From the NCBI RefSeq assembly GCF_965232525.1, contig NZ_OZ246980.1, forward strand, positions 1,922,001 to 1,986,000: DNA of 64,000 nt. Reading direction: 5' to 3'. Positions 51,111 to 62,980 of the stretch are shown piece after piece. The stretch comes from Bauldia sp965232525 (lineage in GTDB: Bacteria; Pseudomonadota; Alphaproteobacteria; Rhizobiales; Kaistiaceae). The notes under the pieces were generated by a model that ran no database searches, was not told the DNA's origin, and was given only the letters and a program-made list of their open reading frames with translations. A program made the position numbers and the translations under genes. Positions within the stretch are counted from its first letter, which is position 1. Each line of letters opens with the position of its first letter.

Positions 51111-53078
51111 ATGACGATGGAAAAAACCGCCCCATTGAGTACGCCGCCGCTGCGGTCGACGCGGTATGTCGAAAGCAAGCGTCTCAAGAGCCTGTTCGGG
51201 CGGGACTGGAAGGTCGCGTTTCCATTCGTGCTGCCGATGGTGCTGATCATGGTCGGGCTCATTCTGTGGCCCTTCATCAACGCCATCTACCTCAGCACCA
51301 CGTCCCTGAATTTTCTCACTGGCGAGACGGTCAATGTCGGCCTGAGGAACTATGAGCGGCTGCTGACCAACAGCGACTTCATCTTCTCGATGGAGAACAC
51401 GATCCGGTTCACGCTGTGGTCGCTGACGATGAAAATCATCACGGGCATGACCATCGCCCTGATCCTCAACAGCCGCATTCCCTTCCGTGGCGTGCTGACG
51501 GGGATCGTTCTGCTGCCGTGGATCGTTCCGGAGATCGTCACCGCCCTGGCCTGGAAGAGCATCTACGATCCGATCTTCGGCGGCCTGAACCCGATCCTGG
51601 TCGGCGCCGGGATCATCGATCAACCGCTTGGCTGGCTGTCCGATGCCGATCTGGCGATGCCGAGCATCATCGCGGTCAATGTCTGGAAGGGGATTCCGTT
51701 TTATGTGCTTCTGCTGCTCGCTGGTCTGAAGGCGATCGATCGCGAGCAACTGGAGGCCGCCGAGGTCGACGGCGCCAACGTCGTCCAGCGGTTTCGGAAC
51801 GTGACGCTGCCGGGCCTACGTTATGTGATCGTCGTCGTCCTGCTATTGTCGTTCATCTCCACCTTCAACCAGTTCGGCCTGATCTTCCTGATGACCGGCG
51901 GTGGACCGGGCGGCGCAACCCGGCTCTATTCGATCCTCGCCTACGAGAAAGCGATCGGATCGCTGCAATACGGCCCGGGCGCAGCGATCGCCTTCAGCGT
52001 TGCGCCGCTGATGGCGGTGCTGATCTGGCTACTCGCCAAATTCATGCGACACGACGATCGCCAATCCGCGACCGAAAAGGCGCCGGGCATCGGCGATCGG
52101 ATTCTTAAGCTCTCGGGCCGCGCCATGGGCAAGGTTCTCGATCTGTTGTTCCTGCCCTTCGAGTTGATTGCGGATGGTTTCGAGAAGCTCGGTCGGCTCG
52201 TCAGCCGGTTGGTCACCGGTTCGGCCGACCGATCGCTCCTCAAGAGCCAGGGACGCGAGCGCATGAGCCTGACCATGCGGCTGCTGCTCATGGTTCCGAT
52301 CATGATCTTCGTTCTGTTCCCGTTCTATTGGGTCACGGTGACTTCGTTTAAGACGACACCCCAGATCAGCGAGCGGTCGTCGATCTTCTGGCCCGAGCCG
52401 GCAACGCTTGGCCAGTACACGTCCCTGCTTCAGGATACGCCATTCCTGGTCTGGTTTGGGAACTCGGTCTTTGTTTCGACGGTCAGTACAATCATATCGG
52501 TCGTGCTGGCATCACTCGCCGCCTATGCGTTGTCGCGGCTCCGGTTCCGTGGCGCGGGGATGCTCACCAGCTTCCTGCTGATCACCTATCTGCTGCCCGG
52601 TACCCTGTTGTTCATTCCGCTCTATCAGACGCTGACCGATCTCGGCATCATCAACACCTACACCGCGCTGATCCTCACCTATCCGACCTTCCTGCTGCCT
52701 TTCGCAACATGGGTGATGATGGGCTATTTCCGGTCGATCCCGGTCGAGCTGGAAGAGGCGGCGATGATCGACGGCGCCAGCCGGCTCTACGCCTTCTGGC
52801 GGATCACCCTGCCGCTCGCCGCGCCGGCCTTGCTGGCGGTCGCGCTGTTCGCGTTCACCAATGCCTGGAACGAGTTCCTGTTCGCGTTCGTGTTCATCAC
52901 CAGCGAGTCGCTGCGGACGCTGCCGATCGGCCTCCAGTCGATGGTGGTCGGCGACATCCTGCCCTGGGGGCAATTGATGGCGGCCTCGCTGCTGACCGCG
53001 ATCCCGGTGGCGGTGCTCTACATCTACGCCCAGAAATTCCTGGCCGAGGGGCTGACGGTCGGTGGCGTGAAGGGCTGA
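51111..53078 (+). CDS. Single-chain sugar ABC permease (MalF-like and MalG-like halves fused)
   Basis: A 655-residue membrane protein equal to two CUT1 permeases joined end to end. The first half has about six helices and the EAA loop 'EAAEVDGANVVQRFRNVTLP' near residue 215. The second begins near residue 385 ('MRLLLMVPIMIFVLFPFYWV') and has the EAA loop 'EEAAMIDGASRLYAFWRITL' near 548. A linker of about 70 residues with an amphipathic stretch (LDLLFLPFELIADGFEKLGR) connects them. Normally MalF and MalG are separate genes. No ATPase gene accompanies it, so a shared UgpC/MsmX-like ATPase is expected elsewhere. Confidence 0.9.
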   Translation: MTMEKTAPLSTPPLRSTRYVESKRLKSLFGRDWKVAFPFVLPMVLIMVGLILWPFINAIYLSTTSLNFLTGETVNVGLRNYERLLTNSDFIFSMENTIRFTLWSLTMKIITGMTIALILNSRIPFRGVLTGIVLLPWIVPEIVTALAWKSIYDPIFGGLNPILVGAGIIDQPLGWLSDADLAMPSIIAVNVWKGIPFYVLLLLAGLKAIDREQLEAAEVDGANVVQRFRNVTLPGLRYVIVVVLLLSFISTFNQFGLIFLMTGGGPGGATRLYSILAYEKAIGSLQYGPGAAIAFSVAPLMAVLIWLLAKFMRHDDRQSATEKAPGIGDRILKLSGRAMGKVLDLLFLPFELIADGFEKLGRLVSRLVTGSADRSLLKSQGRERMSLTMRLLLMVPIMIFVLFPFYWVTVTSFKTTPQISERSSIFWPEPATLGQYTSLLQDTPFLVWFGNSVFVSTVSTIISVVLASLAAYALSRLRFRGAGMLTSFLLITYLLPGTLLFIPLYQTLTDLGIINTYTALILTYPTFLLPFATWVMMGYFRSIPVELEEAAMIDGASRLYAFWRITLPLAAPALLAVALFAFTNAWNEFLFAFVFITSESLRTLPIGLQSMVVGDILPWGQLMAASLLTAIPVAVLYIYAQKFLAEGLTVGGVKG

Positions 53079-53092
53079 CGTGTAGGCGGCTG

Positions 53093-53117
53093 GCGAGCGC
53101 CCGAGATCGGCGCTCGC
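53093..53117. terminator. Bidirectional hairpin between convergent permease and dehydratase genes
   Basis: GCGAGCGCC pairs perfectly with GGCGCTCGC across a 7-base loop. It lies between the permease stop and the stop of the oppositely transcribed glucarate dehydratase-like gene, touching the latter. No T-run is present. Confidence 0.55.
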
Positions 53118-54346
53118 TAGAAACGGGGACGGGTCGCCTCGAAGCCCGGCCAGTGCTTGCGCATTTCGCCGGCGTCGTCGCGGACGGTGATGCCGCAGTC
53201 CAGATAGGTCTGGTGCAGCCGGGCGAGCTCGGCGCGATCCAACGTGACGCCGAGCCCCGGCCCGTCCGGTAGCCGCAGCGATCCATCTTCGAACGCGAGC
53301 TTGCCACCTTCGATCACTTCGTCGACCTGCCACGGATAGTGGGTATCGCAGTCATAGGTGAGGTTCGGTGTCGCCGCGGCGAGATGCGCCATCGCCACCA
53401 GGCTGATACCGAGATGCGAATTGGAGTGCATCGACAGGCCGATGTCCCACGCCTCGCAGATGCGCCCGAGTTCGCGGCAGGCCTGCAGGCCGCCCCAATA
53501 GTGATGATCGGAGAGGATCACCCGAACCGCCCCGGCCGAAAGACCGGGCGCCAGGTCGTCTTGATGAACGATGCACATATTGGTCGCGAGCGGAATATCG
53601 GTTGCCGCCTGCACCAGCGCCATTGCCGGAATGCCCAGCGTCGGGTCTTCGAGATACTCCAGCAGCCCGGTCAGCTCCGGCAGATGCTTCAGCGTCGTAT
53701 GCACATGCCATCCCCCATTGGGATCGATCCGCAACGGCGCGTCCGGAAACGCGGCGCGCAGCGCGTGAAGCGCGGCGATTTCTTCCTCCGGCTCGAACAC
53801 CCCGGCCTTGAGCTTGATCGCCTCGAAGCCATGGGCGTCGATCATGGTGCGCGCTTCTTCGACGATCTGTTCAGGGGTCAGCACCTCGCCCCAGGCGTCG
53901 CCCTTGCTCGCGCCATGGTGGCGGGCGAACTTGTAGAACAGATAGGCCGAGAACGGCACGGTCTCGCGCACCTGGCCGCCGAGGAGGTCGCATACCCGCC
54001 GGTCGGTTGCCTTGCCGAAGGCGTCCCAGCAGGCGACTTCGACCGCGCCGACCACACGGGGCGAGAGGCGCCGATCCCCGTCGGCGATCGCTTCGCCGCA
54101 TCTGCGCCAGAGCCCGTTCAGATCGAGCACGTCGAGGCCGATCAGCTTCGGTGCCGCGGCGGCGAGGCCGTCAAGAACAGCCGTGGTGCCATAGGATTCG
54201 CCGAGCCCGACGATTCCACCCTCGATCTCCACTTCGATGATCGACCGGAGAGCGAACGGCTCGTGGCAGCCGGCGTTGTTGAGAAGCGGCGGGTCGGCGA
54301 AGGCGATCGGGGTGACGCGAATGTCCTCGATGCGGGTTTTCGGCAC
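53117..54346 (-). CDS. Glucarate dehydratase-like enolase-superfamily enzyme
   Basis: A 409-residue enzyme related to glucarate dehydratase. Visible parts are 'DPPLLNNAGCHEPFALRSII', 'GIVGLGESYGTTAVLDGLAA', the base-bearing 'GFEAIKLKAGVFEPEEEI' (KxK), 'LRIDPNGGWHV' and 'EYLEDPTLG' with metal ligands. 'SDHHYWGGLQACRELG' and 'LSMHSNSHLGISLVAMAHL' carry the histidine. It should convert D-glucarate or a related aldarate to 5-keto-4-deoxyglucarate. It faces the sugar importer and is followed, on the other side, by an RraA-like aldolase gene, so the three probably form one pathway. Confidence 0.88.
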   Translation of the reverse strand: MPKTRIEDIRVTPIAFADPPLLNNAGCHEPFALRSIIEVEIEGGIVGLGESYGTTAVLDGLAAAAPKLIGLDVLDLNGLWRRCGEAIADGDRRLSPRVVGAVEVACWDAFGKATDRRVCDLLGGQVRETVPFSAYLFYKFARHHGASKGDAWGEVLTPEQIVEEARTMIDAHGFEAIKLKAGVFEPEEEIAALHALRAAFPDAPLRIDPNGGWHVHTTLKHLPELTGLLEYLEDPTLGIPAMALVQAATDIPLATNMCIVHQDDLAPGLSAGAVRVILSDHHYWGGLQACRELGRICEAWDIGLSMHSNSHLGISLVAMAHLAAATPNLTYDCDTHYPWQVDEVIEGGKLAFEDGSLRLPDGPGLGVTLDRAELARLHQTYLDCGITVRDDAGEMRKHWPGFEATRPRF

Positions 54347-54475
54347 GGTCGGTCTCCGGATATCGAATGAAATGCGGCGCCCCGTGCGGCGAGGCGTCGG
54401 CGCAGGCGGCCAAGATCAAGCCGGCCGGAACGCGGGCGGGCGCCGGCCGGCGGGGCGACAGGGAGTGCCCGCGCG

Positions 54476-55252
54476 CTACTCCTCCTCGGACTGCTCCTTC
54501 AGCCAAGCCTCGTACTCGGGCCGGGCCTCGTCGGAGAGGGGGTAGTAACGGCGAAGCTCGCCCCCCTCGAGAAGCCGCTGGCGCGAGAAGCCCTCCCAAC
54601 CGTGGTGCTCGGAGGCCTGGGCGATGACCTCCTCGGCGAGGGCGACAGGCACAACCACCGCGCCGTCGTCATCGGCGACGATGATGTCGCCCGGCATCAC
54701 AAACGCGCCGCCGCAGGCGATCGGCTGATTGACGGCAAACGGCATGAGGTCGGTCTGGGTGTGGAAGTTCGGGGTCAGGCCGCGAACCCAGAGGCCGAGG
54801 TCAAGGCGCTTGGCGTTCGGGTAGTCGCGGATGCAGCCGTCGATGACCACGCCGATCCCGCCCTTGCCCTTGAAGTAGGTGAGCATCATGTCGCCGAAGA
54901 TGCCACTCGTCATGTCGCCACGGGCGTCGACGACCACGATGTCGCCGGGCTGGGTGTGGTAGAGGGCGTGACGGTGGAGTTGCAGTTCGGGCTCGGCGTA
55001 CTCGTCCTCGCTGTAGACATCCTCGCGCTTCGGCATGAACTGCAGCGTCAGCGCCGGCCCGGCGATGGCCCGGCCGGCCGTGCGCGCGAGGGGGCCGACG
55101 ATGAACGGGTTGCGGACCCCCATATGCGCCAGCGTGCTGCTCGCCGTGGCCGCGCCGATGTCCTGCAGCGCCTCGACCCATTCGCGCGGTGGTCGGGTAA
55201 TGTCCTCAGTCTCAACCACTCGTTTTCCGCCCGTTTCTGAAGATGTCATCAT
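54476..55252 (-). CDS. RraA-family protein, likely 2-oxoacid aldolase/decarboxylase
   Basis: A protein of about 258 residues with the RraA/HMG-aldolase fold: 'ALQDIGAATASSTLAHMGVR', 'GRAIAGPALTLQFMPKREDV', 'QPGDIVVVDARGDMTSGIFG', the metal and substrate site 'GVVIDGCIRDYPNAKRLDLG', and 'VMPGDIIVADDDGAVVVPVA'. The G...ID..IRD pattern marks enzymes such as 4-hydroxy-4-methyl-2-oxoglutarate aldolase. Next to a glucarate dehydratase-like gene it could cleave the keto-deoxy aldarate product. ATG 55252 has a GGAG site; ATG 55264, four codons upstream, is the alternative. Confidence 0.85.
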   Translation of the reverse strand: MMTSSETGGKRVVETEDITRPPREWVEALQDIGAATASSTLAHMGVRNPFIVGPLARTAGRAIAGPALTLQFMPKREDVYSEDEYAEPELQLHRHALYHTQPGDIVVVDARGDMTSGIFGDMMLTYFKGKGGIGVVIDGCIRDYPNAKRLDLGLWVRGLTPNFHTQTDLMPFAVNQPIACGGAFVMPGDIIVADDDGAVVVPVALAEEVIAQASEHHGWEGFSRQRLLEGGELRRYYPLSDEARPEYEAWLKEQSEEE

Positions 55253-55490
55253 TGCTCGCTCCATTCCCTGGGACCGTCGAGCCCGAACCGGTCCGGCTCG
55301 CGGTCAGCGCCATTTTCTTTTTGGATCGGAAGGTCGCCAGGCGTGATGCCGCTAGGCGATTTCGCCCGGTTCGAGATGCTTGCCCCACCTATAGCACAGG
55401 AGGCGACGCGGTCGAGACGTCCACCGGGGCGGCAGGTGGATCCTGCACCCGTTCAGGGCCGGTTCGCGTTTGGGTTGGTTTCAAGAAAAG

Positions 55491-55510
55491 GCCGGGCCTG
55501 GTGGCCCGGC
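55491..55510 (-). terminator. Intrinsic terminator, minus strand
   Basis: GCCGGGCC-ACCA-GGCCCGGC forms a perfect 8-bp stem followed on the minus strand by CTTTTCTTG. It ends either the LysR-trxB transcript (LysR stop is 210 bp away) or a separate small RNA encoded between. Confidence 0.7.
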
Positions 55511-55660
55511 AGTTCTTTGCCGCATCAGCAACGCGAGCGACAAACCTTCCAGAGGGGAACAGACGATGCGACCACTCGCGCGTAGGGAGGAATTGACGAA
55601 CGAATCACCGCATCGACGCTTCATTGTACAACTGCCGAAGGTTTGTGCAGGCGAATGTTG
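55511..55660 (-). ncRNA. Candidate structured small RNA
   Basis: Between LysR and the terminator, CACAAACCTTC (55647-55637) and GAAGGTTTGTC (55549-55539) can pair at 10 of 11 positions. Inside them CGATGCG and CGCATCG (55615-55609 with 55570-55564) form a second 7-bp stem. The result is a rod with a closing stem, an internal bubble and a terminal stem, ending 28 nt before the terminator. A promoter-like TTGCAT-N18-TTTATT lies at 55701-55672. The layout recalls 6S RNA, but I cannot assign a family. No protein frame of quality is present here. Confidence 0.4.
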
Positions 55661-55719
55661 CCGTTGACGTAAATAAAGTGTCACACGGGGCAAAAATGCA
55701 ACAATGCATGCGTAACCGG

Positions 55720-56610
55720 TCAAAATGACCAGTTTTGCGCCTTTGACAGCAGGAAATCTCGGAAGACGTGCACACGCGCCGAGCTCTTCAGTTCCGCCGG
55801 ATACACGAAATAGGTCGAAAAACTCGGGACCTCGGAGTCCGGCAGGAGCCGTTCGAGGCGGGATTCGCCCTCGACCATATAGTCGGGCAGAACCGCGATC
55901 CCGATGCCGCGCATGATCGCGTTCTTGATCGACAGAAGATTGTTGATCCGCAGGATTGGCGTGCGCCGCTCGCCGGACTCGCGACCGGCGACCTCGAGCC
56001 AGTTGACGTCGCGCAAATAGTTGGGGACCGGCACGCCGAAGGTGACGATCCGGTGGTCATCCAGGTCCTGAAGCGATTCCGGCCGGCCGAAACGCTCCAG
56101 ATATTCGGGCGCCGCGTAGAGGTGCATGTGCACCGTGAACAGCCGCCGCTGGATCAGGTCCGGCTGGGTCGGCTGACGTAGCCGGATGGCGATGTCGGCC
56201 TCGCGCATGTTGAGGTCGAGTTCGCCGTCGTCGAGGATCAGTTGCAGCTTGATGTCCGGATAGTGATCGATGAACTCGTGAATCCGGTCGGTGAGCCAGG
56301 TCGAGCCGAGGCCGACCGTGGTGTTCAGCCGGAGCGGGCCGGTCGGCTGTTCCGACCAATCGGTCAGGCGGGACTGCACCGCCTCGAGCTTCATGGTCAC
56401 GTCGTTGGCGGCGCGGAACAGGTCCTCGCCCTGCTCGGTAAGGATCAGGCCGCGCGCGTGGCGGTGAAACAACGGGACGCCCAGGTCCTGTTCCAGCGCG
56501 CCGACCTGGCGACTGACCGCCGACTGGCTCATGTGCAGCGCCTCGCCGGCATGGGTGAACGACCCAGCCTGAGCGGCCGCGTGGAAGATCCGGAGCTTGT
56601 CCCAATCCAT
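55720..56610 (-). CDS. LysR-family transcriptional regulator
   Basis: A 296-residue regulator. The N-terminal winged helix is 'MDWDKLRIFHAAAQAGSFTH', then 'LHMSQSAVSRQVGALEQDLG' and 'LFHRHARGLILTEQGEDLFR'. The ligand domain follows: 'TTVGLGSTWLTDRIHEFIDH', 'READIAIRLRQPTQPDLIQR' and 'LLSIKNAIMRGIGIAVLPDY'. It begins 18 bases after trxB and is probably co-transcribed with it, an arrangement kept across many alphaproteobacteria. Its target genes are not known from the sequence. Confidence 0.92.
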   Translation of the reverse strand: MDWDKLRIFHAAAQAGSFTHAGEALHMSQSAVSRQVGALEQDLGVPLFHRHARGLILTEQGEDLFRAANDVTMKLEAVQSRLTDWSEQPTGPLRLNTTVGLGSTWLTDRIHEFIDHYPDIKLQLILDDGELDLNMREADIAIRLRQPTQPDLIQRRLFTVHMHLYAAPEYLERFGRPESLQDLDDHRIVTFGVPVPNYLRDVNWLEVAGRESGERRTPILRINNLLSIKNAIMRGIGIAVLPDYMVEGESRLERLLPDSEVPSFSTYFVYPAELKSSARVHVFRDFLLSKAQNWSF

Positions 56611-56628
56611 GGCATCGACCTCGGTTGG

Positions 56629-57594
56629 CTATTCGGCCGCCTCGGCTGCCTCCGTGTCCTCGGCCGTTTCGGACAGGAACTTCTCCGCTTCGAGGGCAGC
56701 CATGCAGCCGAGCCCGGCCGCGGTCACCGCCTGGCGGTAGATGTCATCGGTGATGTCGCCGGCGGCGAATACGCCGGGTACGTTCGTGGCTGTCGAATCT
56801 GGCGCGGTCCAGACATAGCCGCCGGGATTCGTCCGCAATGCGTCGCCCAGGAATGCTGCCGAGGGCGCATGACCGATGGCGACGAACACGCCGCCGACAG
56901 GCAACTCGCTGGTCGCGTCGGTCTTGACGTTGCGCAGCTTCAGGCCGGTCACCGACAGGGGCGGACCTTCATCGCCGACAACGTCGTCGACCACCGTGTC
57001 CCACATCACCGAGATCTTGTCGTTGGCGAACAGGCGGTTCTGCAGGATCTTCTCCGCGCGCAGTTCGTCGCGACGGTGGATGAGGGTGACCTTCGAGGCG
57101 AAGTGGGTGAGGAACAGCGCCTCCTCGACCGCGGTATTGCCGCCGCCGATCACCGCCACCTCGCGGTCCTTGTAAAAGAAGCCGTCGCAGGTGGCACAGG
57201 CGGAGACGCCAAAGCCCTTGAATTTCTCTTCGCCGGGCAGGCCGATCCACTTCGCCTGCGCGCCGGTGGCGATGATTAGGGCGTCGGTAGTGTAGGTCTC
57301 GCCGGAATCGCCGTTGAGACGGAAAGGTCGGCGTGACAGGTCGACCGAACTGATGTGGTCCGGCACGATCTTGGTGCCGACGTTTTCGGCCTGCGCCCGC
57401 ATCTGCTCCATCAGCCACGGACCCTGGATCGGGTCGGCGAAGCCGGGATAGTTCTCGACGTCGGTGGTGATGGTCAGTTGCCCGCCGGGCTGAACGCCGG
57501 CGATGAGCACCGGCTCGAGCATGGCGCGTGCGGCATAGACGGCGGCGGTATACCCGGCCGGGCCGGAGCCGACGATGATGACCTTGGCGTGCAT
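56629..57594 (-). CDS. trxB: Thioredoxin reductase
   Basis: A 321-residue flavoprotein that reduces thioredoxin with NADPH. FAD site 'VIIVGSGPAGYTAAVYAARA' at the start; redox-active pair in 'GVSACATCDGFFYKDREVAV' near residue 140; NADPH site 'VIGGGNTAVEEALFLTHFAS' and 'LIHRRDELRAEKILQNRLFA'; final FAD motif 'GVFAAGDITDDIYRQAVTAA'. It supplies reducing power for, among others, the thioredoxin-dependent CysH encoded earlier in this window. It precedes the LysR gene in one operon. Confidence 0.96.
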   Translation of the reverse strand: MHAKVIIVGSGPAGYTAAVYAARAMLEPVLIAGVQPGGQLTITTDVENYPGFADPIQGPWLMEQMRAQAENVGTKIVPDHISSVDLSRRPFRLNGDSGETYTTDALIIATGAQAKWIGLPGEEKFKGFGVSACATCDGFFYKDREVAVIGGGNTAVEEALFLTHFASKVTLIHRRDELRAEKILQNRLFANDKISVMWDTVVDDVVGDEGPPLSVTGLKLRNVKTDATSELPVGGVFVAIGHAPSAAFLGDALRTNPGGYVWTAPDSTATNVPGVFAAGDITDDIYRQAVTAAGLGCMAALEAEKFLSETAEDTEAAEAAE

Positions 57595-57756
57595 GCCAGG
57601 ATCTCCCTGAGATTAAGGCTTTTGGAGCGGCGACTGCCGCCGGCGACTCAGAAACGAGTGACCGGCGGAATTTAGGGACTCACGGCCACGGTCTGCAAGG
57701 AGTGCATAGCTCATTCCCCGTCACATTTCCCTCCCCTGGCCGTGTGCCGCGCCGTT

Positions 57757-58356
57757 TCACAATGCGTCGGCATGGGAAGCGGAGTCCGGCAATGAATCGT
57801 CGCCGATGTCGGTTACCGACAGCCGCTTGTGCATGACCTGGCCGCGAACGACGATGTCACCCGGGCAATGGGCGGCGTAGAGCCGCACGTTTTGGTAGCC
57901 GAGGGCCGCGTAAAACGGCACGCCCGAGAGCGTCGCGGTGAGTTCGATCTCGTCGTAACCCGCTGCGACGACTTCGGTTTCCGCCCTGCGTGCCAACAGA
58001 GTCGCCAATCCGCGCCGGGCGAACATCGGATGAACGAACATCGAGCGGATTTTTGGGACTCCGAGCGTCACCGGCGGCCGGTCGCCGCCAGAGACGACCG
58101 CGTAGTTCGGCATCTTTCGGCTCCACCCGCCGGATGCGACGATGGCATCGCCGTGAACGACCACATAGTAGGTGCCTTCGTGCAGCAGGAAATCGTCCAT
58201 CGTCCCGATATGCGCCAGAAACGCGTCAATCTCGGCCTCCGTGTAACAATCGGCGGCCAGGACCCGAAGGGATTGTTCGTGCATCTGCCGGAGGGTGGTC
58301 GAATCGCTCAAACGAGCGGGGCGAATCGTGACGGATTTCAGGATCGGATCGGCCAC
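57757..58356 (-). CDS. GNAT-family N-acetyltransferase
   Basis: A 199-residue acetyltransferase. Key parts are 'SVTIRPARLSDSTTLRQMHE', 'YVVVHGDAIVASGGW', the acetyl-CoA loop 'IRSMFVHPMFARRGLATLLA' (R-R-G-L-A) near residue 110, and 'IELTATLSGVPFYAALGYQN'. The acceptor is unknown. A C-terminal extension of about 30 polar residues has no recognisable domain. It stands alone, upstream of trxB on the same strand but separated by 162 bp. Confidence 0.88.
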   Translation of the reverse strand: MADPILKSVTIRPARLSDSTTLRQMHEQSLRVLAADCYTEAEIDAFLAHIGTMDDFLLHEGTYYVVVHGDAIVASGGWSRKMPNYAVVSGGDRPPVTLGVPKIRSMFVHPMFARRGLATLLARRAETEVVAAGYDEIELTATLSGVPFYAALGYQNVRLYAAHCPGDIVVRGQVMHKRLSVTDIGDDSLPDSASHADAL

Positions 58357-58740
58357 GGCGTGGCTCCTTTCAATTCAAGTGTATCAGGCGCAAATGCCCT
58401 CTAGAGCTGTGAATCAGCGGGCGCGGCGCCTGTACGCAGAAGAATGCGAGATGTTGAAAAGCTCGACCCGATAACGGGCCGAAGCCGGCAAGGCGACTAG
58501 GTTTTGGTCAAGCGGTCCATCGGGTCATGGCCTTCTGAAAAATGTTAGAAGAACCACTTCGCCGCCGCGGGTCATCGACGCGAAATGTGAACGTTGTTTA
58601 GCGCGAGACGTAGGGGCGGGGTGTGACCGTGTTCACTGAATAATCCACACCATTTGAGTGTAGTCAGGGACCGGCTGGGCAGGATGTGTTGATCCGCGCC
58701 GGGACCGGCAGGCGTTGGAAACGCTCGGCGAATAAGCGGT
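58357..58740. other. Intergenic region between greA and the GNAT gene
   Basis: This 384-bp gap contains no protein gene. At 58622-58637 lies a TGTGA-N6-TCACT site. The sequence next to greA has only a weak 5-bp hairpin (58713-58725), so greA's terminator was not identified with confidence. Confidence 0.4.
58622..58637 (+). promoter_or_regulatory. CRP/FNR-type site candidate
   Basis: TGTGACCGTGTTCACT matches TGTGA-N6-TCACA at 9 of 10 positions. It lies 266 bp upstream of the GNAT start and 104 bp downstream of the greA stop, so its target is unclear. Confidence 0.3.
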
Positions 58741-59217
58741 CTAGCGGTAGCGGATGCTGACGATTTCGTAGGAGCGGGCGCCGCCCGGGGTCGTAACCTC
58801 GACCGTCTCGCCCTTGCCCTTGCCGATCAGCGCACGTGCGATCGGCGAGGAGATCGAAATCTTGCCAGACTTCACGTCGGCCTCGACGTCGCCGACAATC
58901 TGATATTTCTTTTTTTCTTCAGTATCTTCGTCAATCAGCGTGACGGTCGCGCCGAACTTGATCGTCTTCGAACCGGTCAGCTTCGACACGTCGATAATCT
59001 CGGCCCGCGACAGCTGGTCCTCAAGCTCGATGATGCGGCCTTCGTTGAGGCCATGCGCTTCCTTGGCGGCGTGATACTCGGCGTTCTCGGACAGGTCACC
59101 GTGGCTGCGCGCCTCGGCGATCAGTTCGATGATCCGTGGCCGTTCCTCGCCGGTCCGGCGTTTGAGCTCCGACTCCAGCGCCGCGTGTCCGGCGGCGGTC
59201 ATCGGAATCTTTTCCAT
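58741..59217 (-). CDS. greA: Transcription elongation factor GreA
   Basis: A 158-residue factor that rescues backtracked RNA polymerase by stimulating transcript cleavage. The N-terminal coiled coil holds the acidic tip in 'EARSHGDLSENAEYHAAKEA' near residue 40 (DLSEN), and the C-terminal domain ends 'IARALIGKGKGETVEVTTPG'. ATG 59217 is the natural start; an in-frame GTG precedes it directly. It lies downstream of carB on the same strand, a gene order common in alphaproteobacteria. Confidence 0.96.
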   Translation of the reverse strand: MEKIPMTAAGHAALESELKRRTGEERPRIIELIAEARSHGDLSENAEYHAAKEAHGLNEGRIIELEDQLSRAEIIDVSKLTGSKTIKFGATVTLIDEDTEEKKKYQIVGDVEADVKSGKISISSPIARALIGKGKGETVEVTTPGGARSYEIVSIRYR

Positions 59218-59324
59218 CACCTCAGAACCTCATGCTTTCCGGTCGCCCAATCGGTCAACTATACCATACCAGCGAAATTCTCTTAAAGAATTCCGCACCT
59301 TGGCCCGTTTCTTCGCGTTTCTGA

Positions 59325-62576
<3,252 letters not shown>

Positions 62577-62980
62577 GAGCGCGGCGTAAAGACGCCCCGG
62601 CGGCGGGCCGACCGGGGCGTGACGGTTCAAGGGTTTGGACTGGACGCCGCTTATAGGGGAAATCGAAATGCCGGAAAAGAGAAACCGGATCGATTCCGCT
62701 TCCCAGAATCGCCGGTGTTGTTCACCCGATCAGGAGGATATCGTTGTTCAGGGTTGAAGATCTCTTTTTTATGTCCGACGAGATGAACATGATTGCCGCC
62801 GCCGAGATCGATCAGCAACCCGAAGCAGATTTGTCCCCGACTTTCGTAACCATCGTCGGGCCTCACGAATGAATAAGAAAACAAAAATTCTTCTGATCGA
62901 TTTGATCAATAATAGCAATAAAATGCTGGATCGCGCGCGGAACGCGCGACCCAGCAGAGGCAGTAGGAATGGTAATATGA
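62577..62980. other. AT-rich region between carB and the RTX gene
   Basis: This 404-bp gap grows AT-rich toward the RTX gene. A minus-strand frame at 62651-62884 (77 codons, from MFSYSFVRPDDGYESRGQIC) and a plus-strand frame of 33 codons at 62771-62872 are open. Neither has a good ribosome site or recognisable domain, so no gene is called. Confidence 0.4.

Noticed and set aside
55511..55660. tRNA, tmRNA or SRP RNA
   Set aside because: No cloverleaf with CCA end, no tag-peptide frame and no GGAA-type SRP loop could be found.
55243..55667. Overlapping short plus-strand frames upstream of the RraA-like gene
   Set aside because: The products look like non-coding translation, and the stretch is better explained by a terminator and a structured RNA.
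62651..62884. 77-codon minus-strand frame downstream of the RTX gene
   Set aside because: No ribosome site, no domain and an uneven composition. It is kept only as a note in the intergenic entry.
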